A DNA stretch of 64,000 nt from DASQFQ01 sp963802905 (GTDB taxonomy: Bacteria > Actinomycetota > Thermoleophilia > Solirubrobacterales > Solirubrobacteraceae), in assembly GCA_963802905.1 (NCBI GenBank), contig CAWDKH010000016.1:32108-96107 (forward strand), in the 5' to 3' direction. The notes beneath the pieces are model-generated. The model was not told the origin of the DNA and did no database searches. It worked only from the letters and a program-made list of their open reading frames with translations. Positions 7,211 to 15,140 of this stretch are shown here, in pieces; the stretch's first letter is position 1, and every line of letters begins with the position of its first letter. The translations under genes and the position numbers were made by a program.

Positions 7211-7803
7211 GCGACGAGTACATGCTCGACACGCCGGTCGTGCGCGACTTCATCGCCGGCGTGCGCGAGACGATCGCCGCGGCGGCCTCGCCGGCCGCGG
7301 CGTGCGACGCGATCCGCCCGCGCTTCGCCGAGCTGCTCGCCGACGACGACTGGCTGCCGGCGCGCTACCAGGAGGGCGATCCCGACAGCGGGATGGGCGG
7401 CGGCATCGGCCAGTGGCTGCTGTTCCGCGCCGACGACCGCTCGCTGACGCTGTTCGCGCTCGTCGTGCCGTCGGGCTCGCAGACCCCGATCCACGACCAC
7501 CTCGCGTGGGGGCTCGTCGGCCTCTACCGCGGCACGCAGGACGAGGAGATCTACGCGCGCGACGACGCCGGTGCGCTCGCGCGCACCGAGGCGCGGGCGC
7601 TCGAGCCCGGCGACTTCTACGCGCTGCTGCCGCCGCGCGACGACATCCACCGCGTGCGCACGACCTCGCCTGAGACGTCGGTGTCGCTGCACCTGCTGAC
7701 GAACGACACCGGCTGCGTGTGGCGCCACGCGTTCGACGAGGCGACCGGCGAGGAGACGCCGTTCCGCTCGGGCTACGTCAACGTGGAGTGCCCGCCAGCG
7801 TGA
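7207..7803 (+). CDS. Cysteine-dioxygenase-like cupin
   Basis: A 198-residue single-cupin protein. The metal-binding motif PIHDHLAWGLVGLY supplies two His about residue 100, and a third His occurs in DDIHRV near 150. That is the thiol-dioxygenase (cysteine or 3-mercaptopropionate dioxygenase) arrangement of a ferrous 3-His site. The GTG start at 7207 overlaps the PPOX stop as GTGA, which fixes the start. The 3' end overlaps the convergent hotdog gene by 26 bases. The true thiol or other substrate is not determinable here. Confidence 0.83.
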   Translation: MSDEYMLDTPVVRDFIAGVRETIAAAASPAAACDAIRPRFAELLADDDWLPARYQEGDPDSGMGGGIGQWLLFRADDRSLTLFALVVPSGSQTPIHDHLAWGLVGLYRGTQDEEIYARDDAGALARTEARALEPGDFYALLPPRDDIHRVRTTSPETSVSLHLLTNDTGCVWRHAFDEATGEETPFRSGYVNVECPPA

Positions 7804-8506
7804 TCCACAGCGCGCGGGCGCGGGCGAGCACGCGGCCGTCGACGCTCATGAGCGCGGAGGCGGTGTGGTGCTTGCGGCCCTCGGTGCCGATGTGCCAGCC
7901 GAGCGCGATCGTGGGCTCGCCGACCTCGACGCAGTCGAGCCGCTCGACGGCGAGCCGCGCCAGCAGGCTGGGGCGCTCCCAGTCCCACAGCGGCGGCGTG
8001 TAGCTCGGGCAGTCGAGCGCGGCCCAGACCATGTCGGGCGCGACGATGCCGTTGCGGTTGGGGATCGTGGCGTCGGGGATGAAGACCGAGGCGGTCACGC
8101 CCGGGTGCCCGCGCAGCGGGCCGAAGTGGATGCCCATGCCGTCGTGGCGCTGGGAGCCGCAGACGAAGCAGTCCGAGAACAGGCTGGCGCGGCCGTGGCC
8201 CGGGTGGCGCCGCGAGGCCTCGCGCGCCTGCGCGAGCGTCGGCCGCACCGGCGGGTGCGCGTCGACTCGATCGATCGGCCGCGCCCGCGCGATGGTCGCG
8301 CCGTCCTGGCCGACGTCGACCGCGCCGTCGTCGTAGAAGCTGACGTCGAGCGGGACACCGAGCGGCGGCGGCGAGAGCAGCGACACCTCCGCGGGGCCGT
8401 CGACCAGCTCGCCGACCGCGCCGCACGCGTAGCCGCCGTTGGCGGTGCTGGGCGGCCCGTTGAAGCGGGGGTCGAGGACGAGGCTGGCGGTGGCGATTTC
8501 GAGCAT
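7778..8506 (-). CDS. Hotdog-fold thioesterase-like protein
   Basis: A 242-residue protein from the ATG at 8506. The frame is open further upstream, but that part lacks homologous character and runs into the divergent gene. It contains FNGPPSTANGGYACGAVGEL near the N-terminus and SDCFVCGSQRHDGMGIHFGP in the centre. These segments fit a double-hotdog acyl-CoA thioesterase-like protein. The CxxC may be structural. No catalytic residue can be assigned confidently. It diverges from the VOC gene at 8558. Confidence 0.78.
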   Translation of the reverse strand: MLEIATASLVLDPRFNGPPSTANGGYACGAVGELVDGPAEVSLLSPPPLGVPLDVSFYDDGAVDVGQDGATIARARPIDRVDAHPPVRPTLAQAREASRRHPGHGRASLFSDCFVCGSQRHDGMGIHFGPLRGHPGVTASVFIPDATIPNRNGIVAPDMVWAALDCPSYTPPLWDWERPSLLARLAVERLDCVEVGEPTIALGWHIGTEGRKHHTASALMSVDGRVLARARALWITLAGTPR

Positions 8507-8557
8507 CACGGTTGGAGACGGCGCGCGACCGTCGGCTATTCCCGCCACACTGGAGCG

Positions 8558-9136
8558 GTGCGTATCGACCATGCGATCTGGGCCACGCGCGACCTCGACG
8601 CCGCCGCGGAGCAGTTCCAGCGCGACCACGGCCTCGCAGCCGCCGGTGGCGGCCGCCACGACGGCATGGGCACCCACAACCGCATCGTCCCGCTGGGCGG
8701 CGGCTACCTGGAGCTGCTGGCCGTCGCCGACGCCGGCGAGGCGGCGGGCTCGCCGCTCGGCCGCAAGGTCACCGAGCGGCTGGCGAGCGTCGGCGAGGGC
8801 TGGATGGGCTGGGCCGTGGTCGTCGACGACGTCGGGCCGGTCGCCGAGCGGCTCGGCACCGAGGTCAGCGAGCTGTCGCGCGAGGGCTTCAGCGCCCGCC
8901 TGACCGGCGTGTCCGAGGCGATGGCGGAGCCCGCGCTGCCGTTCTTCGTGGAGCGCGGTGAGGGCACGCCGGACCCCGGCGAGGGCGCCGACGCCGGCGG
9001 CCTGACCTGGGTCGAGGTGGCCGGCGACGCCGAGCGGCTGCGCGAGTGGCTGGGCGGCGTCGGCCTGCCGGTGCGCGTCCAGCCGGGCGAGCCGGCGCTG
9101 CTCGCGGTGGGCGTCGGCGAGCGCGAGCTACGGTGA
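8558..9136 (+). CDS. VOC/glyoxalase-like protein
   Basis: A 192-residue protein starting at GTG 8558. It has RIDHAIWATRDLDAAAEQF, then GRHDGMGTHNRIVPLGGGYLELL, the pattern of the glyoxalase-like family of about 190 residues. His and Glu in RIDHAIW and YLELL match metal-ligand positions in VOC folds. It is short in the second half compared with a full two-module VOC enzyme. Its TGA overlaps a GTG of the following hydrolase (GTGA at 9133-9136). Confidence 0.84.
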   Translation: MRIDHAIWATRDLDAAAEQFQRDHGLAAAGGGRHDGMGTHNRIVPLGGGYLELLAVADAGEAAGSPLGRKVTERLASVGEGWMGWAVVVDDVGPVAERLGTEVSELSREGFSARLTGVSEAMAEPALPFFVERGEGTPDPGEGADAGGLTWVEVAGDAERLREWLGGVGLPVRVQPGEPALLAVGVGERELR

Positions 9137-10165
9137 GCGCTCGCATGAAGCTCCGCACCAGCCGCATGGAGACCGCCTACATCGAGTCCGGGCCGCAGGA
9201 CGGCATCCCGGTCGTGCTGCTGCACGGCAACCTCTCGACCGGCCGCTTCTTCGAGCACCTGTTCAGCGGCGCACCCGACCGCTACCGCCTGATCGCTCCC
9301 GATATGCGCGGGTTCGGCGACTCCGAGCCGCTGCCGATCGACGCCACGCGCGGGCTGCGCGACTGGGCCGACGACACGCACGCGCTGGTCGAGGAGCTGG
9401 GGATCCAGCGCCCCGTCCACCTCGCGGGCTGGTCGACCGGCGGCGCGGCGATCGGCGCCTACGCGCTCGACCGCCCGGTTGCCTCGCTGACCTTCATCGA
9501 CCCGGTCTCGCCCTACGGCTACGGCGGCACGCGCCCGGACGGCACGCCCTGCTGCCCCGACTGGGCCGGCACCGGCGGGGGCACCGGCAACGCCGACTTC
9601 ACGCAGCGCCTGGCGGCGGGCGACCGCTCCGACGACGGCCCGACCGCGCCGCGCAACGTGCTCATCAGCTCCTACTGGGCGCCGAGCCACCAGGAGCCGC
9701 GGCTGGAGGAGCTGCTCGGCGAGGTGCTCAAGTCGGTCACCGGCGACGACGGCTACCCCGGCGACACGACGACCTCGGAGCACTGGCCGGGCGTCGCGCC
9801 GGGCACGCGCGGGATCCTCAACGCGCTGTCGGGCAAGTACTGCAACTGGGCCGGGATCGTCGACCTCGCTCCCAAGCCGCCGATCCTGTGGACCCACGGC
9901 ACGGAGGACATCGTCGTCGCCGACGGCTCGCCGTGGGAGATGGGCGCGCTCGGCGCGATGGGCGGGGTCCCCGGCTGGCCGGGCGAGGAGGTCTTCCCGC
10001 CGCAGCCGATGGTGGGCCAGATCCGCGCCGTGCTCGAGCAGTACCGGGTCGAACGGCGGGCGCGCCGAGATCGAGATGTTCGAGGGCTCCGGCCACTTCC
10101 CGCCGATCGACGCGGCGGAGCGCTGGAGCGCGCTGTTCTTCGAGTTCCTCGGTTCCGTCGAGTAG
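9133..10165 (+). CDS. Alpha/beta-hydrolase (one frameshift near the C-terminus)
   Basis: An alpha/beta-hydrolase of about 344 residues. The oxyanion region is VVLLHGNLSTGRFF, the nucleophile elbow is AGWSTGGAA (G-W-S-T-G), the acid is likely in THGTEDIVV, and the base in EGSGHFPPID. That last segment lies in another frame. The frame shifts at a GGG run at 10046-10048, where one extra G turns EQYRSNGGRAEIE into EQYRVERRARR. GTG at 9133 is coupled to the upstream gene; ATG at 9145 is an alternative. The short stretch PCCPDW is odd for the family. The substrate is unknown. Confidence 0.85.
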
Positions 10166-10192
10166 TTGCCGCGCCGTCGCCGTCAGCGACCG

Positions 10193-11830
10193 ATGTTCAC
10201 CTCCTCGCGCCGCTCCCGCGGGAGCAGCGTGCGCTGGGTCGAGCCCGGCCGGCGGCGCCGTCGCCGGCTGCCGCTGCTGCCGTTCGCGATCCTGATCCTG
10301 CTGCTGGCTGCCGGCGGCGCGGTCGCCTACGTGCTGCACGACCGCTCGCAGAAGCACGCCGAGCTGCGCGACGCCGCAGTGCGCTTCGCGACCGCGTGGG
10401 AGCAGCGCAAGCCCGCGGAGATGTACCGCGAGCTCGACGCCGACTCGCAGTCGAAGTACTCGCCCCGCCGCTTCGCCGCTGACTACCGGACCGCTGACGA
10501 GCAGGCGACCGTGCGGCAGGTCGCCGTCAGCCAGATCGGCGAGGAGCGCGACGGGGAGGTGCGGATGGCGGTCGCCGTCCGCACGCGGCTGTTCGGCACG
10601 CTGCGCGGACGCATCGCGCTGCCGGTCACGCGCGTGGGCGAGCGCGTCGGCGTGCGCTGGCGCCCGTACCTGCGGCTGCCGGGGCTGCGGCCCGGCGAGC
10701 GCGTACGCCGCACGATCCGCTCGACCCCGCAGCGCGCGTCGGTGCTGGCCGCCGACGGGCGGCGGCTCGATCGCGAGCCGACCGCGGCGGCGATCGCCGG
10801 CAAGCCGCCGGCGGGCGACGACCCCGGCTCCGGCCTCGAGCGCGCCTACAACGACCGGCTCGCCGGCCGGCCGAGCGCGGTGCTGCTGTTCGGCAACCGC
10901 CGCATCGCCGCCACGAAGTCGCGCCGCGGCCGCTCCGTGCGCGCGACGATCCGCCCCGGCCTGCAGCGCGCGGCGGTCTCCGCGCTCGGCGACAAGCTCG
11001 GCGGCGTCGCGGTGATCCGCCCGCGCGACGGCGCGGTGCTGGCGCTCAGCGGGCTGGCGACGACGGGCCCGCAGCCGCCCGGCTCGACGTTCAAGATCAT
11101 CACGCTCTCTGCCGCGCTGCAGACCAAGAAGGCTTCGCCGTCGGACGTCTATCCGGTGCGCACCTTCGCGACGCTGTCGGGCGTCAAGCTGCGCAACGCC
11201 AGCGACGAGTCGTGCGGTGGCTCACTGACCCAGTCGTTCGCGCACTCCTGCAACTCGGTGTTCGCCCCGCTCGGCGCGGAGGTCGGCCGCAAGCGCATGG
11301 TCGCCGCCGCCGAGCGCTTCGGCTTCAACGTCAAGCCGCGAGTTCCCGACGCGGTGACGAGCCAGTTTCCGAAGGACCTCAAGGACGACCTCGCGGTCGG
11401 CGCGGCGTCGATCGGCCAGGAGCGCGACCTCGCCACGCCGCTGCAGATGGCGGCCGTCGGAGCGACGATCGCCAACCGCGGCGTGCACCCGTCGCCGCGG
11501 ATCGTGCGCTCGGACAAGGTGGTCCGCAAGCGCGCGATCTCGCGCGCGACCGCAGCCCAAGTGCGGGAGATGATGCTCGCCGTCGTGCGCGGCGGCACCG
11601 GCACGGCGGCGGCGCTGCCGGGCGTCGACGTCGCCGGCAAGACCGGCACCGCGGAGCTGCGCCCGACCGCGGGCGGCCCGGCGGACCCGAAGAACACCGA
11701 CGCCTGGTTCGTCGCCTTCGCCCCCGCGCGGTCGCCGAAGGTCGCCGTCGCGGTCATGCTCGTCGGCGCCGGCCAGGGTGGTGCCACCGCGGCGCCGATC
11801 GCCCGCGAAGTGCTCAGCGCCGCGCTCTAG
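10193..11830 (+). CDS. Penicillin-binding transpeptidase with MecA-like N-terminal domain
   Basis: A 545-residue membrane-anchored protein. It has a basic cytoplasmic tail, one membrane helix at about 25-46, an NTF2-like MecA-N-type domain at 50-130, and a transpeptidase domain at about 265-540. The active-site motifs are S297TFK, S351CN and K482TGT. It would cross-link peptidoglycan or serve as a low-affinity class B-like PBP. ATG at 10193 is preferred over TTG at 10166. The stop shares the tetranucleotide CTAG with the convergent asparagine synthetase. Confidence 0.93.
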   Translation: MFTSSRRSRGSSVRWVEPGRRRRRRLPLLPFAILILLLAAGGAVAYVLHDRSQKHAELRDAAVRFATAWEQRKPAEMYRELDADSQSKYSPRRFAADYRTADEQATVRQVAVSQIGEERDGEVRMAVAVRTRLFGTLRGRIALPVTRVGERVGVRWRPYLRLPGLRPGERVRRTIRSTPQRASVLAADGRRLDREPTAAAIAGKPPAGDDPGSGLERAYNDRLAGRPSAVLLFGNRRIAATKSRRGRSVRATIRPGLQRAAVSALGDKLGGVAVIRPRDGAVLALSGLATTGPQPPGSTFKIITLSAALQTKKASPSDVYPVRTFATLSGVKLRNASDESCGGSLTQSFAHSCNSVFAPLGAEVGRKRMVAAAERFGFNVKPRVPDAVTSQFPKDLKDDLAVGAASIGQERDLATPLQMAAVGATIANRGVHPSPRIVRSDKVVRKRAISRATAAQVREMMLAVVRGGTGTAAALPGVDVAGKTGTAELRPTAGGPADPKNTDAWFVAFAPARSPKVAVAVMLVGAGQGGATAAPIAREVLSAAL

Positions 11831-13317
11831 GCCCTGGCGAAGCGGCTGAGCGTGCGCTCGGCGCTGATGCCCTGGAGGTGCTCGCGCCAGACGCGGTAGT
11901 AGGCGACCTCCTCCTTCGTGCGCAGCGCCGGCTCGACCGCGCCGCGCTCGGCCTCGAACTCGGCGTCGGAGACCGTCTCCGCGACCGCACGGGTGAGCAC
12001 GTCGCGGGCGCCTGAGCCGTCGCCGAACTCGGCCTTCGTGCGCCACAGCAGCTCGTCCGGCAGCCAGCCCTCGAACGACTCGCGCAGGAGCTTCTTCTCC
12101 GGCGTGCCCTGCTTCTCGCCCGGCGGGATTCGCAGCGCCCAGGCGATCACGTTGCGGTCGAGGAACGGCACGCGCGCCTCGACCGCGTGGGCCATCGTCA
12201 CGCGGTCGCAGCGCTGCAGGTTGAGGTTGTGCAGCGAGCGCACGGTGCGCTCGAGCTCGGCGTGCAGCGCGGCGTCCTCGGTGAACTCGCGCATGTACTC
12301 GTAGCCGGCGAACAGCTCGTCGGCGCCCTCGCCGGTGAGCACGACCTTGACGTGCTGGCGGGTGGTGCGGGCGAGCATGTAGTTCGGGACCGCGCTGCGC
12401 ACGAGCCCGGGGTCGAATGACTCGATCGCGCGCACGACGTTGGGCAGCGACTCGAGCGCCTCGGCCGCCGTGTAGGTGACCTCGACGTGCTCGCAGTCGA
12501 GGTGGTCGGCGACCTGGCGCGCGGCGGCGAGGTCGGGCGAGCCCTCGGTGCCGACCGCGAACGTCTGCAGCCGCCGTCCGCGCTCGTTCGCGATCCGTGA
12601 CGCGATCGCCGCGACGAGCGAGGAATCGAGACCGCCGGAGAGGAAGACGCCGACGTTGACGTCGCCCATCATCTGCTGGCGCACCGCGCGCACGAGCGTC
12701 TCGCGCGTGCCGGTGAGCAGCGCCTCGCGGTCCTCGACGGGCGCCTGCTGCGGCGGCACGGCGGAGGCGAAGCGGACGAGCCCCTGCTCCGGCGTCCACG
12801 CGCAGCCGGGCGGGAACGGCTCGACGAACTGCTGCCAGTCGGGGTCGAAGGCGTGCATCTCGGAGGCGAAGCGGACCGCTCCGTTCCGGCGCGCCCAGTA
12901 GAGCGGCTTGATGCCGACGGGGTCGCGGGCGACGACGAAGCGCCCGTCGCGGCCCGCCATCACGAACGCGAACATGCCGCTCATCTCGGCCAGCCCGGCC
13001 GTGCCGCGCTCGTCCATCAGGTGCAGCGCGACCTCGTTGTCGGAGGTGGTCAGCAGGTCGCGGTCGACGAGCCCGGCGCGCACCTCCTCGTGGTTGTAGA
13101 CCTCGCCGTTGCCGACGAGCCACGCGCTCTCGTCGCGCGTGCACAGCGGCTGCTGCCCGCCGCCGACGTCGACGATCGACAGCCGCCGGTGACCGAGCCA
13201 ACTGCCGTTGACGCGGATCGCGCCACGGTCGTCGGGGCCGCGGTGCGCGAGGCGCTCGAGCATCCGCTCGAGTTGGTCCGGGTCAGAGCAGCCGTGCTCA
13301 GCGACGATGCCGCACAT
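11827..13317 (-). CDS. asnB: Asparagine synthetase (glutamine-hydrolysing)
   Basis: A 496-residue class B asparagine synthetase. The N-terminal glutaminase has the nucleophile Cys2 (MCGIVAEHG), RLAHRGPDD and GNGEVYNH. The C-terminal synthetase has the ATP pyrophosphatase loop SGGLDSS at 227-233 and GEGADELFAGYEYM. It converts aspartate, glutamine and ATP to asparagine. It is shorter than the roughly 550-640 residues of many actinobacterial paralogues and resembles the compact AsnB form. No peptide-modification or biosynthetic cluster surrounds it, so a housekeeping role is likely. Confidence 0.95.
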   Translation of the reverse strand: MCGIVAEHGCSDPDQLERMLERLAHRGPDDRGAIRVNGSWLGHRRLSIVDVGGGQQPLCTRDESAWLVGNGEVYNHEEVRAGLVDRDLLTTSDNEVALHLMDERGTAGLAEMSGMFAFVMAGRDGRFVVARDPVGIKPLYWARRNGAVRFASEMHAFDPDWQQFVEPFPPGCAWTPEQGLVRFASAVPPQQAPVEDREALLTGTRETLVRAVRQQMMGDVNVGVFLSGGLDSSLVAAIASRIANERGRRLQTFAVGTEGSPDLAAARQVADHLDCEHVEVTYTAAEALESLPNVVRAIESFDPGLVRSAVPNYMLARTTRQHVKVVLTGEGADELFAGYEYMREFTEDAALHAELERTVRSLHNLNLQRCDRVTMAHAVEARVPFLDRNVIAWALRIPPGEKQGTPEKKLLRESFEGWLPDELLWRTKAEFGDGSGARDVLTRAVAETVSDAEFEAERGAVEPALRTKEEVAYYRVWREHLQGISAERTLSRFARA

Positions 13318-13341
13318 GGTTTCGAAACCGTACCCGGTCGG

Positions 13342-14199
13342 TCAGTGGCCGAAGCCGAGCGCGCTCGCCGCGGCGGCGGGCGGCAGGTACGCCTCGGGGC
13401 GGCGGTCCGCCAGATGGTCGATGACCATGCGGGCGTCGGCGACCGCCGCGAGATCGACCTCGGCGAGCGCGAGCCCCTCGCGCGCGCCGGTGCGCGCGAG
13501 CACGGCGCCCTCGGGATCGACGATCTTGGCCGAGCCGAGGAAGCGCAGCGGCCCCCAGCGCCCGGTCTGGTTGGCGGACACGACGAAGACCTGGTTCTCG
13601 ACCGCGCGGGCCGTGTCGCAGAGGTCGAAGTGGCGCGTCTGGCGGTCCTCGCGGATGCGCTGCGCGGGGCGCTGGCGGTCGACCGGCCACGCCGACAGCG
13701 AGCACACGATCTCGGCACCGTCGAGCGCGAGCGCACGCGCCGCCTCCGGGAAGAGCTTGTCGTAACAGAGCAGCATCCCGAGGCGGCCGACCGGGGTGTC
13801 GAAGGCGGCGAAGCGGTCGCCGGGGACGTAGGCGAAGCGCTCGGCGGGCGGCAGGTGGACCTTGCGCTGGTGGCCGAGCACGCCGTCGCCGCTGACGCAG
13901 ATCGCCGACGCGTAGAGGCCCTCCGGCGCCAGCTCGCTGTAACCGGCGCAGATCACGAGGTCACCGGCGAGCGCGATCAGGCGCGCGATCTCGGGCCCGT
14001 CGGGCGCCAGCCCGTTCGGGACGTCGGGCGCCATCTCCTCCGGCCCCGGCTCGCGCACGTAGCCGCCGAGCGCGGACTCCGGCAGCACCAGCAGCTTCGC
14101 GCCCTCCTCGCGGGCACGCGCGGCGTAGTGCTCGACGCGCGCGAGCGCGGCATCGACGTCACGGTCAAACGGGGCGGCAAGAGCGGCGACGACGGTCAC
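13342..14199 (-). CDS. Carbon-nitrogen hydrolase (nitrilase superfamily)
   Basis: A 285-residue single-domain nitrilase-fold amidase. The triad is visible: Glu41 (LPESALGG), Lys113 (GHQRKVHLPP) and Cys145 (MLLCYDKLFPE). SANQTGRWGPLRFLGSAKI matches the C-terminal strands. It hydrolyses a C-N bond of an amide, carbamoyl or nitrile substrate. The frame is open to 14283, but GTG at 14199 gives the normal start (VTVVAALAAPFDRD) and leaves room for the divergent gene. It follows 24 bases upstream of asnB on the same strand, so the two may be co-transcribed. Confidence 0.92.
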   Translation of the reverse strand: MTVVAALAAPFDRDVDAALARVEHYAARAREEGAKLLVLPESALGGYVREPGPEEMAPDVPNGLAPDGPEIARLIALAGDLVICAGYSELAPEGLYASAICVSGDGVLGHQRKVHLPPAERFAYVPGDRFAAFDTPVGRLGMLLCYDKLFPEAARALALDGAEIVCSLSAWPVDRQRPAQRIREDRQTRHFDLCDTARAVENQVFVVSANQTGRWGPLRFLGSAKIVDPEGAVLARTGAREGLALAEVDLAAVADARMVIDHLADRRPEAYLPPAAAASALGFGH

Positions 14200-14233
14200 A
14201 GGAGCAGTATCGGCTCGACGGGCGCTGAGGTCG

Positions 14234-14698
14234 ATGGACAGCCTGGACAATCGTCGCGGGCAGATGTCTGGCCGCCGGTACAAAAGGATCGCGCGATTAT
14301 TTCCCCGCTCGCATGGGGATTCCTGGCGGATGGCCCTCCTCGAGCTCGTCCGTCATGAACCCGATTGGCTCGCGGCCCTCGAGGTCGCGTTCACGCTGCC
14401 GCCCGGCACGCCCGAGCGCCGCGGCGAAGAAGACCCGTGGGATGGCGACCCGCCCGCCGGCGAGGAGGAGCCGCGGCGGATCTCCGACGAGCTGCTGTGG
14501 CTGCGCCACGCGGTCGAGGAGCCCGACGCGAGCGGGCTGACGCCGCTGCCGGAGTCGGCCGCCGTCGGGATGTGGGACGCCGAGGACGCGTGCCTGCGCC
14601 GGCTCTGCCGCCTGCGCGACCGCAAGATCCTCGACGCCGCCGGCTTCCTGCTCCACGAGGCCGAAGAGACGAACGCGCTGCTCGACGCCGAGGACTAA
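14234..14698 (+). CDS. Hypothetical acidic protein
   Basis: A 154-residue open frame with coding-like third-position GC. The protein has a basic N-terminus, a hydrophobic/acidic middle (LLELVRHEPDWLAALEVAF) and an acidic helix-rich C-terminus (LHEAEETNALLDAED). No domain is recognised. Start candidates are ATG 14234, 14264 and 14331; the first is used for lack of contrary evidence. It is divergent from the nitrilase and convergent with the EVE gene across a hairpin. Confidence 0.6.
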   Translation: MDSLDNRRGQMSGRRYKRIARLFPRSHGDSWRMALLELVRHEPDWLAALEVAFTLPPGTPERRGEEDPWDGDPPAGEEEPRRISDELLWLRHAVEEPDASGLTPLPESAAVGMWDAEDACLRRLCRLRDRKILDAAGFLLHEAEETNALLDAED

Positions 14699-14699
14699 C

Positions 14700-14737
14700 C
14701 CTCAACCCTCCTAAAGGGGTCTGACCCCTGGTTGAGG
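14700..14737. repeat. Nested palindrome of the GGGGTCxGACCCC type (REP-like, possible terminator)
   Basis: Outer arms CCTCAACC (14700-14707) and GGTTGAGG (14730-14737) enclose an inner palindrome AGGGGTC-T-GACCCCT (14715-14729). It lies exactly between convergent stops at 14698 and 14741. The inner sequence resembles the widespread GGGGTCAGACCCC palindromes that recur as REP-like elements in many high-GC bacteria. Only one copy is in this window. It probably also serves as a bidirectional terminator. Confidence 0.68.
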
Positions 14738-14738
14738 C

Positions 14739-15140
14739 TTAGGCCGCGATCGACGCGATCGCCTCGACCGCGCGGTCGTAGTGCTCGCGCCGGATCGAGA
14801 TGTGCGACTGCTGGCTCATGCTGCGCGCCGCGACGCCGATCGCCTCGACCGGCGGCGCCGCGTCGAGCACCGGGACGACGAGCAGCGTCTCGATCTCGAT
14901 CGTCCACGGCCAGCGCGGGTGCTCGCGCGGCTCGGGGTCGCCGAGCACCTGCGCGATCGCGAACACCCGCCGCCAGACCGACGCGTACATGACCAGCCGG
15001 TCCCCCGGCGCCATCCGCGGGCGCCGCGGGAAGCCCGTGCGCCGCAGCAGCTCAGGCCGCTGCTCGAGCCAGTCCTCAGCGAGCGGCCCGCGCGCGTGGC
15101 CGACCGCCTTCAGCCAGTAGGCGGTCGGCCGGTCGCTCAG
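14739..15140 (-). CDS. EVE-domain protein with an apparent CTG start
   Basis: About 133 residues. TAYWLKAVGHARGP begins the domain, followed by RMAPGDRLVMYASVWRRVFAIAQV and a C-terminal helix. This matches the EVE/PUA-like fold that reads modified bases or RNA. Between the aldo/keto reductase stop and the domain there is no ATG, GTG or TTG in frame. The only candidate is CTG at 15138-15140, overlapping the upstream TGA as CTGA, just where an ATGA coupling would be expected. Either CTG is used or a base is wrong. Confidence 0.75.
   Translation of the reverse strand: MSDRPTAYWLKAVGHARGPLAEDWLEQRPELLRRTGFPRRPRMAPGDRLVMYASVWRRVFAIAQVLGDPEPREHPRWPWTIEIETLLVVPVLDAAPPVEAIGVAARSMSQQSHISIRREHYDRAVEAIASIAA

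Noticed and set aside
11827..14199. A lasso-peptide or other biosynthetic cluster around the asparagine synthetase and nitrilase
   Set aside because: No precursor peptide, protease or transporter is nearby; the neighbours are a PBP and unrelated genes.
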